Origin: Diplonema papillatum
Lineage: Eukaryota; Euglenozoa; Diplonemea; Diplonemida; Diplonemidae
DNA: 64,000 bases
Assembly (NCBI GenBank): GCA_030068145.1
Contig: JAPJBO010000469.1
Location: 1-64,000 of the forward strand
Reading direction: 5' to 3'
Position 1 is the stretch's first letter. Every line of letters starts with the position of its first letter. The notes beneath the pieces are model-generated. The model was not told the DNA's origin. It saw nothing but the letters and a program-made list of their open reading frames with translations, and did no database searches. Made by a program: the position numbers and the translations under genes. Below, piece after piece: positions 9,958 to 21,883 of the stretch.

Positions 9958-12016
9958 AGTAGCAGTAAGAAGGCTTCTTCTTTGAACTGTACTCATAATA
10001 GTACTCGTTTGGACTTGATACGCAGCGTCACTCTGTGACAATAGACTGCGTAGTAGTAAGTAGACAGGCAGGCACCGAGGGCAGGTCTTGCTTTGTTATT
10101 TTTCCTTTTCTACTCTCACGAGCCCGCCCCCGGCAATCCCGACTGTCCAATCACGGTCGCGAAAGGTTTGTGCCCTGTAGTGTGATGAGGAGGTTGACCA
10201 GGCCTCCACGCCGCCTTATGCACAGCACGGCTCCAACACGGGGGATGCAGCCCCGCTTAGGTGTGCACTCAGCCATCACAGGGCCCCAGATCTTGCCTCT
10301 TGACCTCGCGCATCTGCCGCCCGAGCGGCCGCAGCAGCAACGTTCGCAACGCTAAGAACGCTATATAAAAGTCCGGTTTGTTTGGCCGATATAACCAGTG
10401 TGCGCGCGATCAGCCGGCTTGCCGGCTTATTCAATTTCGAGCCCTTTTTTTGTACCGGCAGACTCGCACAAAATCAGCCGATTTTCAACAGTGCGAGCTT
10501 TGGCTATGCCGCCCATGGAGCGGAATGCTTGATTGAAACAGCTTGATGCACAAACCGGGCAAGATGTGAATCAAGATGTTGTCGCAAAACCTCTGATCGG
10601 CAGACCTGCCAAAAATCAGCCGGCTGATCATCAGCCGGTCAGTTTTTCAATTATTTATTTTCCGGCAGTGAAATCAGCCGCTTTTTTCCTTAGCGCGACC
10701 ACTGGATATAACCTACACACGTGTTCTGGTAAACCTGCTGCCCCTGTTCTCCCAGCTGCAACAAATGCTGTCTCCAGGGAAGCAGAAATTGGTTGTCTCA
10801 AAAGAAACGGGTCTGGGCACCTGCAGTACTGAAAAGACAGGCTCTTCAGTCGGTCGTTTTCGCACTTGTTGTCACCCTGACACAGTCCCTGTTTCAAAAA
10901 ATTAGTAAGGCGGTTTCTTTTGGTTGTGCGCACTAGCGGAACTCACCTGCTTTGGTAAGTTTCATGTAGTGCGCTGCCAACTACTAATTTTTAGTACCAA
11001 AAGTACGTTGTTAACACAAAAAACTTTCAGGTGAGGAACTCTGATCAACCCACCAAAACACGCTTACCTACCCCTTTAGAGTGCAAGTTCACTTCACGCA
11101 CCCTTGCTTGAAATTTCCGCACCTTTTGGAACTACCTGCACCCCCCAAGTCTTACGGTCATTAAATATTGCGCTCCTTCGAGGTCACTCGGAGCCGTCGC
11201 ACCCACTCGTCCCGCGCATGTGACGTACGTTTAATGCACGGGACTGACTAAGCGACGGAGGCGGCAGGTGCGCAACCGTGGCTAGTCCAACAGAGGTCGC
11301 GAGCAAGCTTACGTTTGCTGGCCGAACGCGCCATTCAGCTCACGTGTCTAGCGGATGGTGGACACGCACGGAACACACATGTACTATAAATGCACTGCAC
11401 GCAAAAGCAGAACAGCGTATGCAGGACTACGTTGCAGTCTGTTTTGCCATGCATGGCGCCGCCACAGTTACTCGTGTTGCGGCTGACAACGACGTCGTGT
11501 TCCAAAGGCGCCAAGCTCTGAATAGCGCCAGTCGAAGGTCCTACGGGTATTGCGTGTCCTGAACCGGATGGGTTCCAGCGAGGCCCCTCAACCCCGATCT
11601 CAAAGACAGGGGTGCGCACTACCGACCTTCAACACGGGAGGGAGCAGGTACGACGGAAACCTTGACAAAAAAGACTTGGTTGCATACTGTTCGCGAAGGC
11701 GTTCGGTGAGAAAGGGCTAGGTGGCAAGTTGTTTGTATGTTGCAAAAGTCGGTCTGGAGAGTAGTGGCGACAAGCTGCGGCCCGTGCACGAACGAACACG
11801 GTGTGCATGCTGCACTTTGCAAGGTATCCGGCTTACAACGCTGCACTAAGTCCAGTCTGCCCAGGGCAACCTTGTGCAGTTAGGCTACAACAGAGACAGA
11901 GTGCACGGATTGGCACAGTCGAGCACATCATGCAAAGGACAGAGCACATGCAAGTGCTTTGTCCTCAGTGTGCAGTACTGTGCGCAGCAACATGCATTAT
12001 GTGTCGGACTGCGCGC
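9958..12016. other. intergenic with small dispersed repeats
   Basis: No supported gene. 10193-10270 (TTATGCACAGCACGGCTCC) matches 19430-19510. 10410-10690 holds at least four copies of an ATCAGCCG motif, including GGCTGATCATCAGCC. A plus-strand frame of 94 codons at 11278-11562 has no family resemblance and is not called. Confidence 0.45.
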
Positions 12017-12500
12017 ACTGTTCGGTGCGAGCAGAATGCGCAGGCACCATTGCATCGTCTGTACGCATTGTCCTCTGAGGGCGGTACAATGTGAAGCGCA
12101 CTGTTCGGTGCGAGCAGAATGCGCAGGCACCATTGCATCGTCTGTACGCATTGTCCTCTGAGGGCGGTACAATGTGAAGCGCACTACATTATTGCATGTG
12201 TGCTCAGCGCCATACGCATTGTCCTCTGAGGGCGGTACAATGTGAAGCGCACTACATTATTGCATGTGTGCTCAGCGCCATACGCATTGTCCTCTGAGGG
12301 CGGTACAATGTGAAGCGCACTGTTCGGTGCGAGCAGAATGCGCAGGCACCATTGCATCGTCTGTACGCATTGTCCTCTGAGGGCGGTACAATGTGAAGCG
12401 CACTACATTATTGCATGTGTGCTCAGCGCCATACGCATTGTCCTCTGAGGGCGGTACAATGTGAAGCGCACTACATTATTGCATGTGTGCTCAGCGCCAT
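12017..12500. repeat. composite minisatellite of two alternating modules
   Basis: A shared ~38-bp core (CGCATTGTCCTCTGAGGGCG...) follows either module A (TGTTCGGTGCGAGCAGAATG...) or module B (TACATTATTGCATGTGTGCT...). The order along the plus strand is A A B B A B B. Sequence between 12501 and 13074 shows no gene. Confidence 0.8.
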
Positions 12501-13074
12501 TCATGGAATGGTGTACGCATTGGCAAGCGTGATGGGTTGCGGTGCGATGATGCGCAGCATCGGAACCGAAACCATTTGCGATCGGTATTGAACAGTTAGG
12601 ATGAAAGGGGTAAGGGGCAACCAAGAACGCACTCGGGCGGTGTGAAGAACTGCGCATGTTTGTGGTATTCTCGTGATGTTCTTTTTTTTCTTTCTCCGTA
12701 ACTGTAAGCTTTCTGGTATGCCTCTTGTTTTTGACGCATACTTCTTTTTCTTTTGGTGTTTGGCATGCTTCGTTGTTTGCTCTTTTTTTTTCAACTTGTG
12801 AAGTGTAGCTACTTTCTTCGCTCAACACTGCTTTCTTTTTTTCGTTTTCGTTATCGGCTCCTGGGTCCAGATGTTTGAGCTTAACCGTAGCAGAGAGGAT
12901 GCCTTCCTATTCGCTCCGCATTCCCAAACTGAACCACGTGTTAGCAACGACAATGGCTCGCCGAGGAAGCAAACACCAACGAGGGTTTCAGACAATTTTC
13001 GCGGCGAAAAAGAGCAATTCCTTTCTTTCCGCCAGGGAGAAAGACACCCCCCGCCGCACGTCCCGATGAGGCAA

Positions 13075-13481
13075 TCAAGGGGCCGGCATGGGCGGCCGGC
13101 TCGTGGCAAACGTGGAAGCCGGGGAGCGGCTGCGCGAGGGGCGCAGGGACGGCTTGCTGTGCTTGGCAGACGCTTCGAAGCTTGCCCGAGGCATGTCGGA
13201 CAACGGCGACTGCGTGACGACGTGCCCAGAGTCGGGGACGGATGGGGACTGGGAGGATGACGCTCTCCGCTGCGAATGCAACCGGACCAGCGGCGACCCG
13301 GTACTCTGCTTCCGCAGCGTGAGGGGCACCGCGGTGTCGGGGGCGCTGCCCCTGCAAGACCAGGCGAGGGATGGCTGCGGGCAGAGGATGACGTCGTCCT
13401 CGCAGATTTCCGTGGCCCTGCGCGACGTGCACCACGTGTGCTGCCGCTCCATGACTAGGTCATCGTCCATCGACGACCTGC
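13075..13481 (-). CDS. terminal exon, Ser/Pro-rich, unknown protein
   Basis: A pyrimidine-rich tract ending CCCGCGCAG (minus strand) precedes SSMDDDLVMERQHTW, and the frame runs about 135 codons to a TGA. The product is Ser/Pro/Arg-rich with many possible phosphorylation sites (RRASSSQSPS, RSRSPAS), like a disordered cytoplasmic tail. The acceptor is strong and composition is GC-rich. It lies about 300 bp past the stop of the large surface-protein gene on the same strand. It could be an alternative last exon of that gene or a separate short gene; the first in-frame ATG is six bases or so into the exon. A plus-strand frame also covers this stretch, so strand choice rests mainly on the splice site and composition. 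Confidence 0.45.
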
Positions 13482-13787
13482 GCGGGGGGTGGGGAGAAGG
13501 TTTTGAATCATGAGTGCACGACAACAATACCCAGAAACCACTCGGAGGAGCCCGCCCGCTGCTTGTTTCGACGGAACGGGGAAAGTGTCAGTTTAAGGAG
13601 AAGGTAAAACACTGCTTCGCAAGCTTGTGGGACGTTTGCTCCCGGCACTTAACCCAGATTTTCAAAGTATGTTCTGTGGGTTACAGCACAGTTTATTGCT
13701 TTGCGGTTTTCAACGGGCGACCTCCTCGGGTAATTCCTGCAAATTAGGCGCGCGCGGATTCGAATAAACAACGAACACATGCACTGT

Positions 13788-16700
13788 TCACTGCTCGGAC
13801 GCGGGAGTATCCGCAACCCTGGCTGGTCTCATCTTACAAGCGTGAACCCGGGGGAAAATGGGGGCATACCGAGGCGATTCCGGGTCATCAACTTCGCAGA
13901 TGGTGACGTCACCTTCATCGTGTTCCGGTGAGACAGCTTCAGGCAGGGGAGGTAGAGGGTTGAGCGATGGGTCCGGAAGCCTGGTCCAGCGGACGCCAGA
14001 CGACCACAAAAGGCTGTGCAGGAGTCCGTCGTCTTCCACACAGCTTCGGTCGAGAAGTACTTTTCCCAGCCGCGGTATACCCTCAATGGACTCAGCACGG
14101 ATCGACAGTGACTTGCTGTACCCCACAGGACGTACACTCTGCTCAGTCACTGTGTACAGCAACCCGTCTGCATCAACCCAACGGCCTTGCACCCTTGGGA
14201 GAATCTCTGTAAACCGCACAGAACACGGCTCGCCATCCGGAGTGTCCGGTGCAACCGGTCCGCGAGGCACATGACCCGGAGTGAATGAAGGCGAACGGGA
14301 AACCGAAAGCTTCCTCTGCATTTCGATTGGCGAAACCGGGATGGGGGCGTCGAGCCCGCACATGTCCTTTTTGGGGGTAGAGGGTTGCCCGCACGGCGTA
14401 GGTGCTGGCTTATTCGGCTGGTCGTCGGAACATACAGCACGGGTAACGTGGTTGAGTGCTTGTCTTATCTTGTGCGCGTGTCTGCAAAGGCACGAGAAAA
14501 TATCGACGGCCATCTTCACCACGACGCCGGCAAGCAGCGTTTTCGCCACCTGTCCGGCAGCAGATAGACTCCAGGTGTCCAGCTGCCTTGGCATGGTCAC
14601 CATGCTATGCAGAGTGAGCCCCATCATCACGGCTTCCAGAAACACCAGCACGGTTTCCATTACGTTCTCGTACATTCGGCTGTACGGTGACCACCACAAA
14701 AGCAATCCGAGCAGCGTCACGGGGGATGCGGCCATGATCCCTGCCCGGGTCAAGCAGGCGTCGTAGTCTTCGGGCGCCCAGGCCGTTGCGACAGAAAGGA
14801 GGATGATATACGTCAGTTCAACGGAGAGGAAGTAACGCGCGTCGTGCGTGTAGTGCTGGAAGCAGAGCGCGTGCATCGCGACCCAAGCGCTGCCCGCAGC
14901 CGTGTCCTTCAGCGGGACCCATTCGTTCTGACCCAGGAGGAAATCCGTCAAAAAGGCTCGCACTTCGCCGCGATTCCCGCCGAGAGAGGAGTTAAAACGC
15001 GAGGGTTTCGAAGCAACATCGGGAGAAAGGCAGCTCGGATCGGGTCCCGCTGGAGGCACACGTCGGACGTAAGAGGCCATGGTGGGCAGCGTGTGGGCTA
15101 CAAACACGGTGTAACCCGGCAGGAGGAAGGAGAAGAGCAGCACGGAAGCCGCCAACGGCGCGAAGGAGGGCGACCCATAGAACAGGATCGTAAACGCGGA
15201 CAGCACCACCCCTCCGTAAAGGAACACCGCCGGGACCGGCAGGGCGCCGAACCGAGACCTGTGCGCCAGGACCACGGCTTCCCGCGCCGAACCGCCGGCT
15301 TCGGCTTCGGGCCTCGCCGGCCGCGCTTCCGGGGACGAGCCATCCCTTGCTGCCGCCGCGCCGCTCCCCACCGAGTCGTCGCTTCCGTATGTCCAGTCGA
15401 GCTGTCCCTCGCCCGGTGAGTCCGGCGAGCCCCAGTTGAATGAGGCAGCTCGCGCCGCTTGCCCGGCTGCTGCTGCTGCTGCTGCTTCGCCTTGTTCTGT
15501 CTGGCTCGCTTTCCCTGCCAAGCCGTGCACTCCCCCGTCGGGAGGCCCTGCTGCTGGGGGCTGCGTGTCGTCCCCGTCTTGGCTGCACAGCCGTTCCAAC
15601 GGCGCGCTCGGGGCCTGCGTCTGCGCCCCGCCGTCGGCGAGCGTGGCGCTCGCAGGGCGGCCGGGTTGCGTGAAGGAGACCCGTTCCGCCGATTCACCGT
15701 CGCCGCCGAGCACGGCGCTTGGGTCTGCGGGTGCGTCCAAGTACCCGTCTCGAGCAGCCTGCGCTTCTTGGCCAGCCTGCGGCTCCGTGCACGTCATCCT
15801 GGGATGCGAACCCGTCGGAACCTGGTCGCAGCAGCTCTTAGCGAGCACCAGGTCGTCGTCAGCGGATCCGTTGGGGCCGCAACCGAGCGCCGCTGGTCGC
15901 GCTGTGGTGCAAGAACGCGTCGGGGTCTTGTCGAAGCAGCTCTGCCCGAGGACCAGGTCGCCAGCGGACCGGCTGGTGCCGCATCCTGGCCCCGACGTGG
16001 CGAGGTTTCGGAACACCGGCGACGGCGTCTCTTCGCTGGGCGACGCGAGCAGCGCCATGCTGCTCAGCCTCCGGATGTCCTCGCGGCGCGGCGCGTGGAC
16101 GCGGAGGAGGACGGCGTACACCGCGCAGCAGACCGCGCCGAACCCCGCGAACAGCGCGACGTTGCCCACCAGCGCCCCGGCGTACTGCTCGTACGGCGGG
16201 GGCCCGACCGAAAGCTGCAGGGGAGACAACGTCCGGTCGACCGGCGTCGGCCGCCCAGCCGGGCACGACACGGCACGCAGCAACAGCGAGACACGGATCA
16301 GCTTGGTCCCCGTGTTCGCGCCGAGGCCGCCGGTGCCCGTCGTGGCGACGCCGACGACACCGGCCGTCGCGATCGTCGTTCCCCCCACGACGACGACGAC
16401 ACTATCGTCCGGCAGCACCGGGACATCTTGCGCCACGGACACGGTGGCCTCGCACGCAGTCGCGTCCTCCGCCGCTGAGCAGTACCGCTGGTACCCAGCG
16501 GTCGCCGCCAGGGGTTGCACGGCTCTGCCCGCCCCCTTCGCGAAAACCCCCGGGTGCAGCGCCACCCGCAGCGTCTCCGCGTAGTCCGCGCGGTACCCGC
16601 CGTGCTTGAACACGACGGACACCACGCTCCCGTTGCTGGTCACGGTGACCGCCGCGTCGCCCAAGGCGAGCAGCCCCTTCGGCGCCCGGGCCGGCGACAC

Positions 16701-18304
16701 GTCGGTCTGCACGGACACCCACGCCGCGCCGCCGTCGCTGCTCGCGTTCGGACCCGCCGCGTTCGGGTGCAGGGCGACCGCCACCGGGCGGGTCCCCTCG
16801 TTGAACACGGGCTCCTCGGAGCTCCACGAGATCGCGACGCCGCCGCGCACGTCGGCGCCCGAAAGCGACAGGGCGCCGTGCAGACGCAGCCGCGGAGGCC
16901 CGCCCCGCGGCTGCGGAGCAGGGGTGGCGCTTGCCGCTGGGGCTGGCGTCCGAGGCGGCACCGTGTGCGGCGTGGCAGTGGGGGGAGGCACGGGCGCCGC
17001 GCTCGGAGGCGATTCGGTCGGGGGAGCCCCGGTAGGCGGCGGCGGCGTCCCCGGAACAGCCGTTGCGGGCGCAGGGGTGGAAGGAACGCCAGTCGCAGGT
17101 GGCAACGTCCACGCAACAGCCGTGGGCGGGGCATCCGTTGCGGGTGCATGGGTGGAAGGAGCGCTGGTCAACGGTGGCGACGTCCGCGGAACAGCCGTGG
17201 ACGGAGCAAACGTTCCTGGCGCAGGGGTGGAAGGAGCACTGGTCAACGGCGACAACGTCCACGGAACAGCCGTGGGCGGAGCAACCGTTGCGGGTGCAGG
17301 GGTGGAAGGTACACCAGCCGGCGGAACGGCCGTGGACGGAGGAGCTACCGTTGCCGGCGCAGGGGTGGAAGGAGCACTGGTCAACGGCGACAACGTCCAC
17401 GGAACAGCCGTGGGCGGAGCATCTGTTGCGGGTGCAGGGGTGGAAGGAGCACTGGTCAACGGCGACAACGTCCACGGAACAGCCGTGGGCGGAGCAACCG
17501 TTGCGGGTGCAGGGGTGGAAGGTACACCAGCCGGCGGAACGGCCGTGGACGGAGGAGCTACCGTTGCCGGCGCAGGGGTGGAAGGAGCACTGGTCAACGG
17601 CGACATCGTCCACGGAACGGCCGTGGACGGAGGAGCTACCGTTGCCGGCGCAGGGGTGGAAGGAGCACTGGTCAACGGCGACATCGTCCACGGAATGGCC
17701 GTGGACGGAGGAGCTACCGTTGCCGGCGCAGGGGTGGAAGGGACACTGGTCAACGGTGACGACGTCCGCGGAGCAGCCGTTGCTGGTGCGCGGGTAGAAG
17801 GAGCATCCGTCGCCGGAACGGCCGTGGCCGGGGCAACCGTCGCGGGCGCAGGGGTGGCAGGAGCCCTGGTCGGCGGCGCAGGGGTGGCAGGAGCCCTGGT
17901 CGGCGGCGGCAACGTCCGAGGAACAGCCGTTGCCGGCGCAGGGGTGGCAGGAGCCCGGGTCGGCGGTGAACTCGTCGGCGGGGCTCCGGTATCGGGGGCA
18001 ACCGTGGAGGGCGCACCGGTAGCCGTGAGCGGAGGAGTCGGAACGACGCCTGCCACAGTGACGGCGCACACGCTTTTACCCCCGCAGCTCACGAACAGCT
18101 GCGACCCCGACAACACGACAGCCCCCCCCGCCCCGGTCAGCGCGGTGCTCGCGTCCGCATCTGGGGACGACACGCCGACGGCGGAGGATGTGGTGTAAAG
18201 TACCGCATCCTCGTAGGCGGCTAAGCCCAGCGCGCCGTCGACAGTCCGGCTGCCGACTTCGCCCGAGTTGTCAACGAGGGATTCGACCGAGTAGACGGCG
18301 AGTG
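13788..18304 (-). CDS. large surface protein with mucin-like stalk and ~7 membrane helices (last exon)
   Basis: The exon begins after CCCTTTCTACACAG and has about 1,500 codons. In order it encodes: a short beta-rich stretch (DGALGLAAYEDAVLYTTSS); a Thr/Pro/Ala stalk (DNA 18040-16910, repeats such as APSTPAPATVAPPSTAVP); an ectodomain of about 225 residues (16905-16230) with NGSV/NASS glycosylation sites; a membrane helix (about 16185-16110); a Ser/Gly/Ala-rich hydrophilic region (16100-15270); then about six more helices (15245-14485, e.g. ELTYIILLSVATAW, LLGLLLWWSP). The tail is long and Ser/Pro-rich with an SPSFTPG motif. The expected layout is a glycosylated ectodomain outside and a regulatory tail inside. 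No channel or receptor family is recognised. Reading phase matches the Cys-rich exon at 18973-19140, so that exon is probably part of the same gene; any further upstream exons were not found. Confidence 0.75.
16910..18040 (-). repeat. coding minisatellite of the Thr/Pro/Ala stalk
   Basis: In-frame repeats with variable units (PLTSAPSTPAPATVAPP and shorter APATPAPPTR types) form higher-order blocks. For example, the stretch with VPPAGVPSTPAP is duplicated (about 17300-17350 and 17520-17570). Such stalks are usually O-glycosylated and vary in length between alleles. Confidence 0.8.
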
Positions 18305-18539
18305 CTGTGTAGAAAGGGAGGGGTCGTGAGTCCGCGCGCACGTCAAATTCCGTCCTCCCGTTTCAGGGCGTGACGCGTTCATGGCAAAATATAAAAACTC
18401 TTGATATATGATACAGAGACACGGGAAGGGGAAATCATAGTTCCATGTTTCGATAGAGTGTCTCAACACGGACGCAAGTAAAAACGCCACGGTTTGCGGC
18501 GGTGACGAGCTTCTCATTCCTCCAACTTGGTGGAACTGT

Positions 18540-18826
18540 GAAACTCGGCGTGCTTTGACTCCGAATGGAAGGGAGGAAATATGAAGGTAGAGGGGCAAAT
18601 ACAATACAAACACAATCTGATTTGCTTACACCACCGCGTGTTGGTTTCTCAATCAGGACTTTTGACCTGTTGTGGTTGTGTCTTGTCGTGTAGGGGTAGA
18701 CCCGCATGACCTCACGTCCGTTCAACACGTGGCTCGGTAGTTACAGCACTCGAAATCCCTTCGCTTCTTCGTCTGGCAGCTTTGTCGAGCATTTCCTTCC
18801 AAGCTGGCGCTTATGTAAAAAAAAAA
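18540..18826 (+). mobile_element. family A element inside the surface-protein intron
   Basis: Starts AAACTCGGCGTGCTTTGACTC and ends GGCGCTTATGTAAAAAAAAA. It lies between the proposed donor at 18972 and acceptor at 18305, antisense to the gene. Confidence 0.75.
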
Positions 18827-18972
18827 GGAGGTGGCGTGCGCACGTGTGTCGTCTCTGTTTGATCAGCTACATCACGATGCGTTAGCGCCGTTTTTTTTAC
18901 AACAACGACGAACGCGTTTGCAGCCGTATGTTGAAAAGGCTCCGCCTGCAGCGCGCACAGCAAAAGACATAC

Positions 18973-19140
18973 CATCTCCGTCGAGGACCTTGCAGGACCA
19001 GAAAGTGGAAGGAGAGCACGTGCCAATCTCCCTGCACTGTGCGTAGTGCAAATCCTTCCGGTAGCAACGGCTCCCGTCGGGGCAGCAAGAGGGGGCATTC
19101 TTACATCCGACCCAAAGGTCCAGCCTCTCGTCGCACCCAG
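18973..19140 (-). CDS. CBM1-like Cys-rich exon of the surface-protein gene
   Basis: A C-rich pyrimidine tract ending CCCCCACAG precedes the exon, and GATG|GTATGTC follows it. The 168 nt encode CDERLDLWVGCKNAPSCCPD then GSRCYRKDLHYAQCRE. The CC-P-x-G-S-x-C and x-Y-x-Q-C spacing resembles fungal-type cellulose-binding modules (CBM1) found in some protist surface proteins. It ends in phase 1, and the exon at 18304 starts with the two bases needed to complete that codon. Both ends are phase 1, so the exon can be inserted or skipped without a frameshift. Carbohydrate binding is an inference from the motif; the aromatic platform is only partly visible. The preceding exon was not identified. Confidence 0.6.
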
Positions 19141-19429
19141 CTGTGGGGGGGGGTGTTTGCGGTCTTGACAGGGTCGGATGTTTGAGGGGTGTTATTTCCA
19201 AGCTCCTTCTAGACTTTGAAGCCGCAATGTACATCCAAAGTCACTTCAGACGCGGAGTCACTGTAGAGTGCTCCCCTGAGCACTTTACGTGATCACGCTA
19301 GCAGGACCGGACGCCTGACAGCCTCAAGTATTTGCCATAAAGTGTCTGTCGCTCCAGCCCGTCGCTCCTGGCTAGTTCCGCGCGCTGCATGATTGGAGAG
19401 AGCCATGACACCCTATAGTGATGAGGTGG

Positions 19430-19510
19430 TTGACCAGGCCCTCACGAAACCTTATGCACAACACGGCTACAACACGAGGATGCAGCCCTGCTTAGGTGTG
19501 CTGACTAGCT
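19430..19510 (+). repeat. short dispersed repeat (matches 10193-10270)
   Basis: TTGACCAGGCC...CTTATGCACAACACGGCT...GATGCAGCCC-GCTTAGGTGTGC is shared with about 80% identity. No coding sequence. Confidence 0.6.
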
Positions 19511-19526
19511 GAGGTCCGTTTGGTAG

Positions 19527-19690
19527 AACAGCGCATTAAACACGAAACACAGGTAAATCTGGGTTCTGTGGCGGGCGTAAGCGTTCAACAAAAAAGACCC
19601 ACTTTGTAGTTGTATTGTTTTCTCCCCCTCTAGCCTCCTTCGAAATGAGCACACGACAGTCCCTCGAGTATTTCTCCTCCAGCTTTCGAG
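19527..19690 (-). mobile_element. family B element, 5' part, minus strand
   Basis: Reverse complement of the family B body: AGCGTTCAACAAAAAAGACC, TTTTCTCCCCCTCTAGCCTC, CCTCGAGTATTTCTCC at its right end. Confidence 0.65.
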
Positions 19691-20141
19691 TGGCTGAAAC
19701 CAGTACTGTGCACACCAACAACTTTCCCAACTGAAACCCATTCCGTCGACGTGGCCGGGGATTCCTCAAAGCCAGGTCAGTTTTCCTGACGCAAGTTCGG
19801 GGGTACGGAGGGTTTGGCGCAGAAAACAAAAGTTTCGCGAGAAGCAGAAGAAGTTGTTTTGTGCTTTAAATGTAGACTCAGGCAGCGGGTTGACCAGAAC
19901 GCATGTAGGTTAAATCCCACCAACGAAACCACCGACCTGACAACTCCATCTGGACCTGTTGCCGGCCCAACGGAAGCAGTTAGACAGCGTCGAGAACTAG
20001 TCCACCTTCAGCAACCAAGCCATTGTCACAAGCAGCAACCAAAAGCAAGCGAAGGGAGGGGTCGAATAATAACAATTCTCCTTCGGTGCGGTTGCCTTCG
20101 GAGCCGTAGGCGCCGCTCCGGTGTGCGAATTAAACTCATGT

Positions 20142-20230
20142 GGGCTACAGTACATTTACCTCCTTTGATCTATCGCAACTGGCAGTCTCCTCAAGCATTT
20201 CCTACAAAGCAGGTGCCTATACAATAAAAA
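20142..20230 (+). mobile_element. family B element, 3' part
   Basis: GTGGGCTACAGTACATTTAC through CTATCGCAACTGGCAGTC to CAGGTGCCTATACAATAAAA. The preceding GGTTGCCTTCGGAGCCGTAG stretch is shared with 42500-42545. Confidence 0.65.
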
Positions 20231-20400
20231 AGCTGGGTAACTCCAGCTTTTGCGGCCGGTGGCGGAAGAGACGCGACCTCCCGCGGGGTGGTCATGCTCT
20301 TACCACCGCAAGTGCAGTGCACATTCAGCGACAGGCTCACCTGCCTGCGATGCGTGCAATACCGGCCCGAGTCGCGCACGCCTTGGGCGTGACTCGGGCA

Positions 20401-20635
20401 TACCATGCAGGGTCAAAACCTTGTGTCTTTTTGGTAAACCCTGCCGCGGGGCCGACGGCCCTCAACAAAAATTTTTGGAGAAAGCTCAACTTCGTCAAGA
20501 ATTACCGCAGTATTTGTTCCAAATTTCTTTTTTAAAGACCCCAATTTTTTTTCCAGAAAAAATGGGTGGCCATTTTTTTTTTTGGGTCCAAACTCCTGTT
20601 ACCAAAAAAACACAAGGTTTTGACCCTGCATGATA
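20401..20635. mobile_element. MITE-like element M2 with ~36-bp terminal inverted repeats
   Basis: Left end ATGCAGGGTCAAAACCTTGT followed by GT-T-TTTTTGGTAA; the right end is its inverse (TTACCAAAAAAACACAAGG, then TTTTGACCCTGCAT). About 235 bp, A/T-rich core, no coding capacity. The CAGGGTC-type end is hAT-like, but no clean 8-bp duplication is seen. Confidence 0.7.
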
Positions 20636-21240
20636 CCCACTTTAACTCCAGCGTCTGAGGCCGAAACTCACCGTGTAAAGTCGCAGAGGGTGTGTCCTAA
20701 ACGTTTTAGCACCCGTACATTTTTGTGGGCGGGGCACTCTACAACCTGAAGACGCCAGCATCAGAAGCTGGAGATAAGCTTAACCCTGTACGGACGGGGG
20801 ACATACATTCATGTCGAAAAAGCCAGAACACGAGCTGGTTGTTCGGACCCTAGGCATCCAGAGCAAGACAGAGCAAAGACACGTCAAAAAAGGATCAAGA
20901 AAATGTTGGTAGACGTGTCTTTAACCTTCCGAAAGTCAAACCTTCCGAAAGTGTCGGGTGCTTGTTCGGAATATCGGGCTGGGAAGAGACTCTCGCGCAG
21001 TTTGTACGCGAGCTGCAGTGTTGCAGTGTTTGTGGGAAAATCTCTGCCAAGGTTCGCCTTAGCTGGATTACGTAGGTCCAGCATCCTCGGGTGATGTTCG
21101 ATTGTTTGTGATCTGGTTTGCAGCCCCCACAGGGTATGTGTTGAACGGATGCGAAGCTTTTTTGCTCCGGCATTTTGGATAACTGTGAAGGCTGAGTTCC
21201 AGAGCTCGTCAGTGCGGCAGCCGTACCGTCCCGACCTATT
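20636..21240. other. intergenic, no gene seen
   Basis: Frames exist on the minus strand but only as an extension of the 69-bp array that follows. I see no recognisable domain or RNA. Confidence 0.4.
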
Positions 21241-21244
21241 CGTC

Positions 21245-21472
21245 TTAGTAGTACTTTGAAAGCGAGTTCTTTCTGGGGCATTTTGAACACGAAGTAAGAA
21301 TGAAAGCGAGTTCTTTCTGGGACATTTTGAACACGAGCTGCATTCGCACGTCTTGAAGACGTCGTACTTTGAAAGCGAGTTCTTTCTGGGGTATTTTGAA
21401 CACGAGCTGCATTCGCACGTCTTGAAGACGTGGTACTTTGAAAGCGAGTTCTTTCTGGGGTATTTTGAAAAT
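21245..21472. repeat. 69-bp minisatellite, second locus
   Basis: At least three units of the family seen at 5090-5265; CACGTCTTGAAGAC recurs at 21346 and 21415. Because 69 is a multiple of three, it reads as a 23-residue repeat on the minus strand (FKIPQKELAFKV...), which I do not regard as a gene. Confidence 0.8.
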
Positions 21473-21883
21473 AACATAATTCTTCATCAAATATTTCCTC
21501 TCTTCGCTCATCCCTATATTCGCTTTCCAGGAGCATTGCTTTGTCATTCGCCCTTGGCTGGAACTACTCGACCTTGGCGGTTGGCCATATGAGTTCAGCG
21601 GGGGCTACCTGGTTTCGTGTATTTTGTGGCAGTTTTGCGCCCCCTGTGATGGCCCCTGCACTTGCAAAGCTCGCATTGTGGGGAGGTACAATTGGTGGCA
21701 CGACTAAAGACACCTTTTTTTGTTTTTGCATTTCCCGTAACCCTAGAGCATCCTCAGCTCATTTTGGGCGCTTTCTTGCAGTTTTCCACAGGTTTCTAGA
21801 GGGTCTACGGGGGTATGGACCCTGGGTTGTCCCGCAGATGCTCAACTTTGAAAAATGGCCAAAAAGGGACACAGATTGACCCC

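Noticed and set aside
13088..13513. Plus-strand frame of 141 codons opposite the Ser/Pro-rich exon
   Set aside because: Possible, but the minus strand has a strong acceptor and a more typical disordered composition; kept only as the alternative.
16606..18198. Plus-strand Gly/Val/Ala-rich frame of 530 codons
   Set aside because: Mirror of the Thr/Pro/Ala stalk on the opposite strand, which has the splice acceptor and membrane helices.
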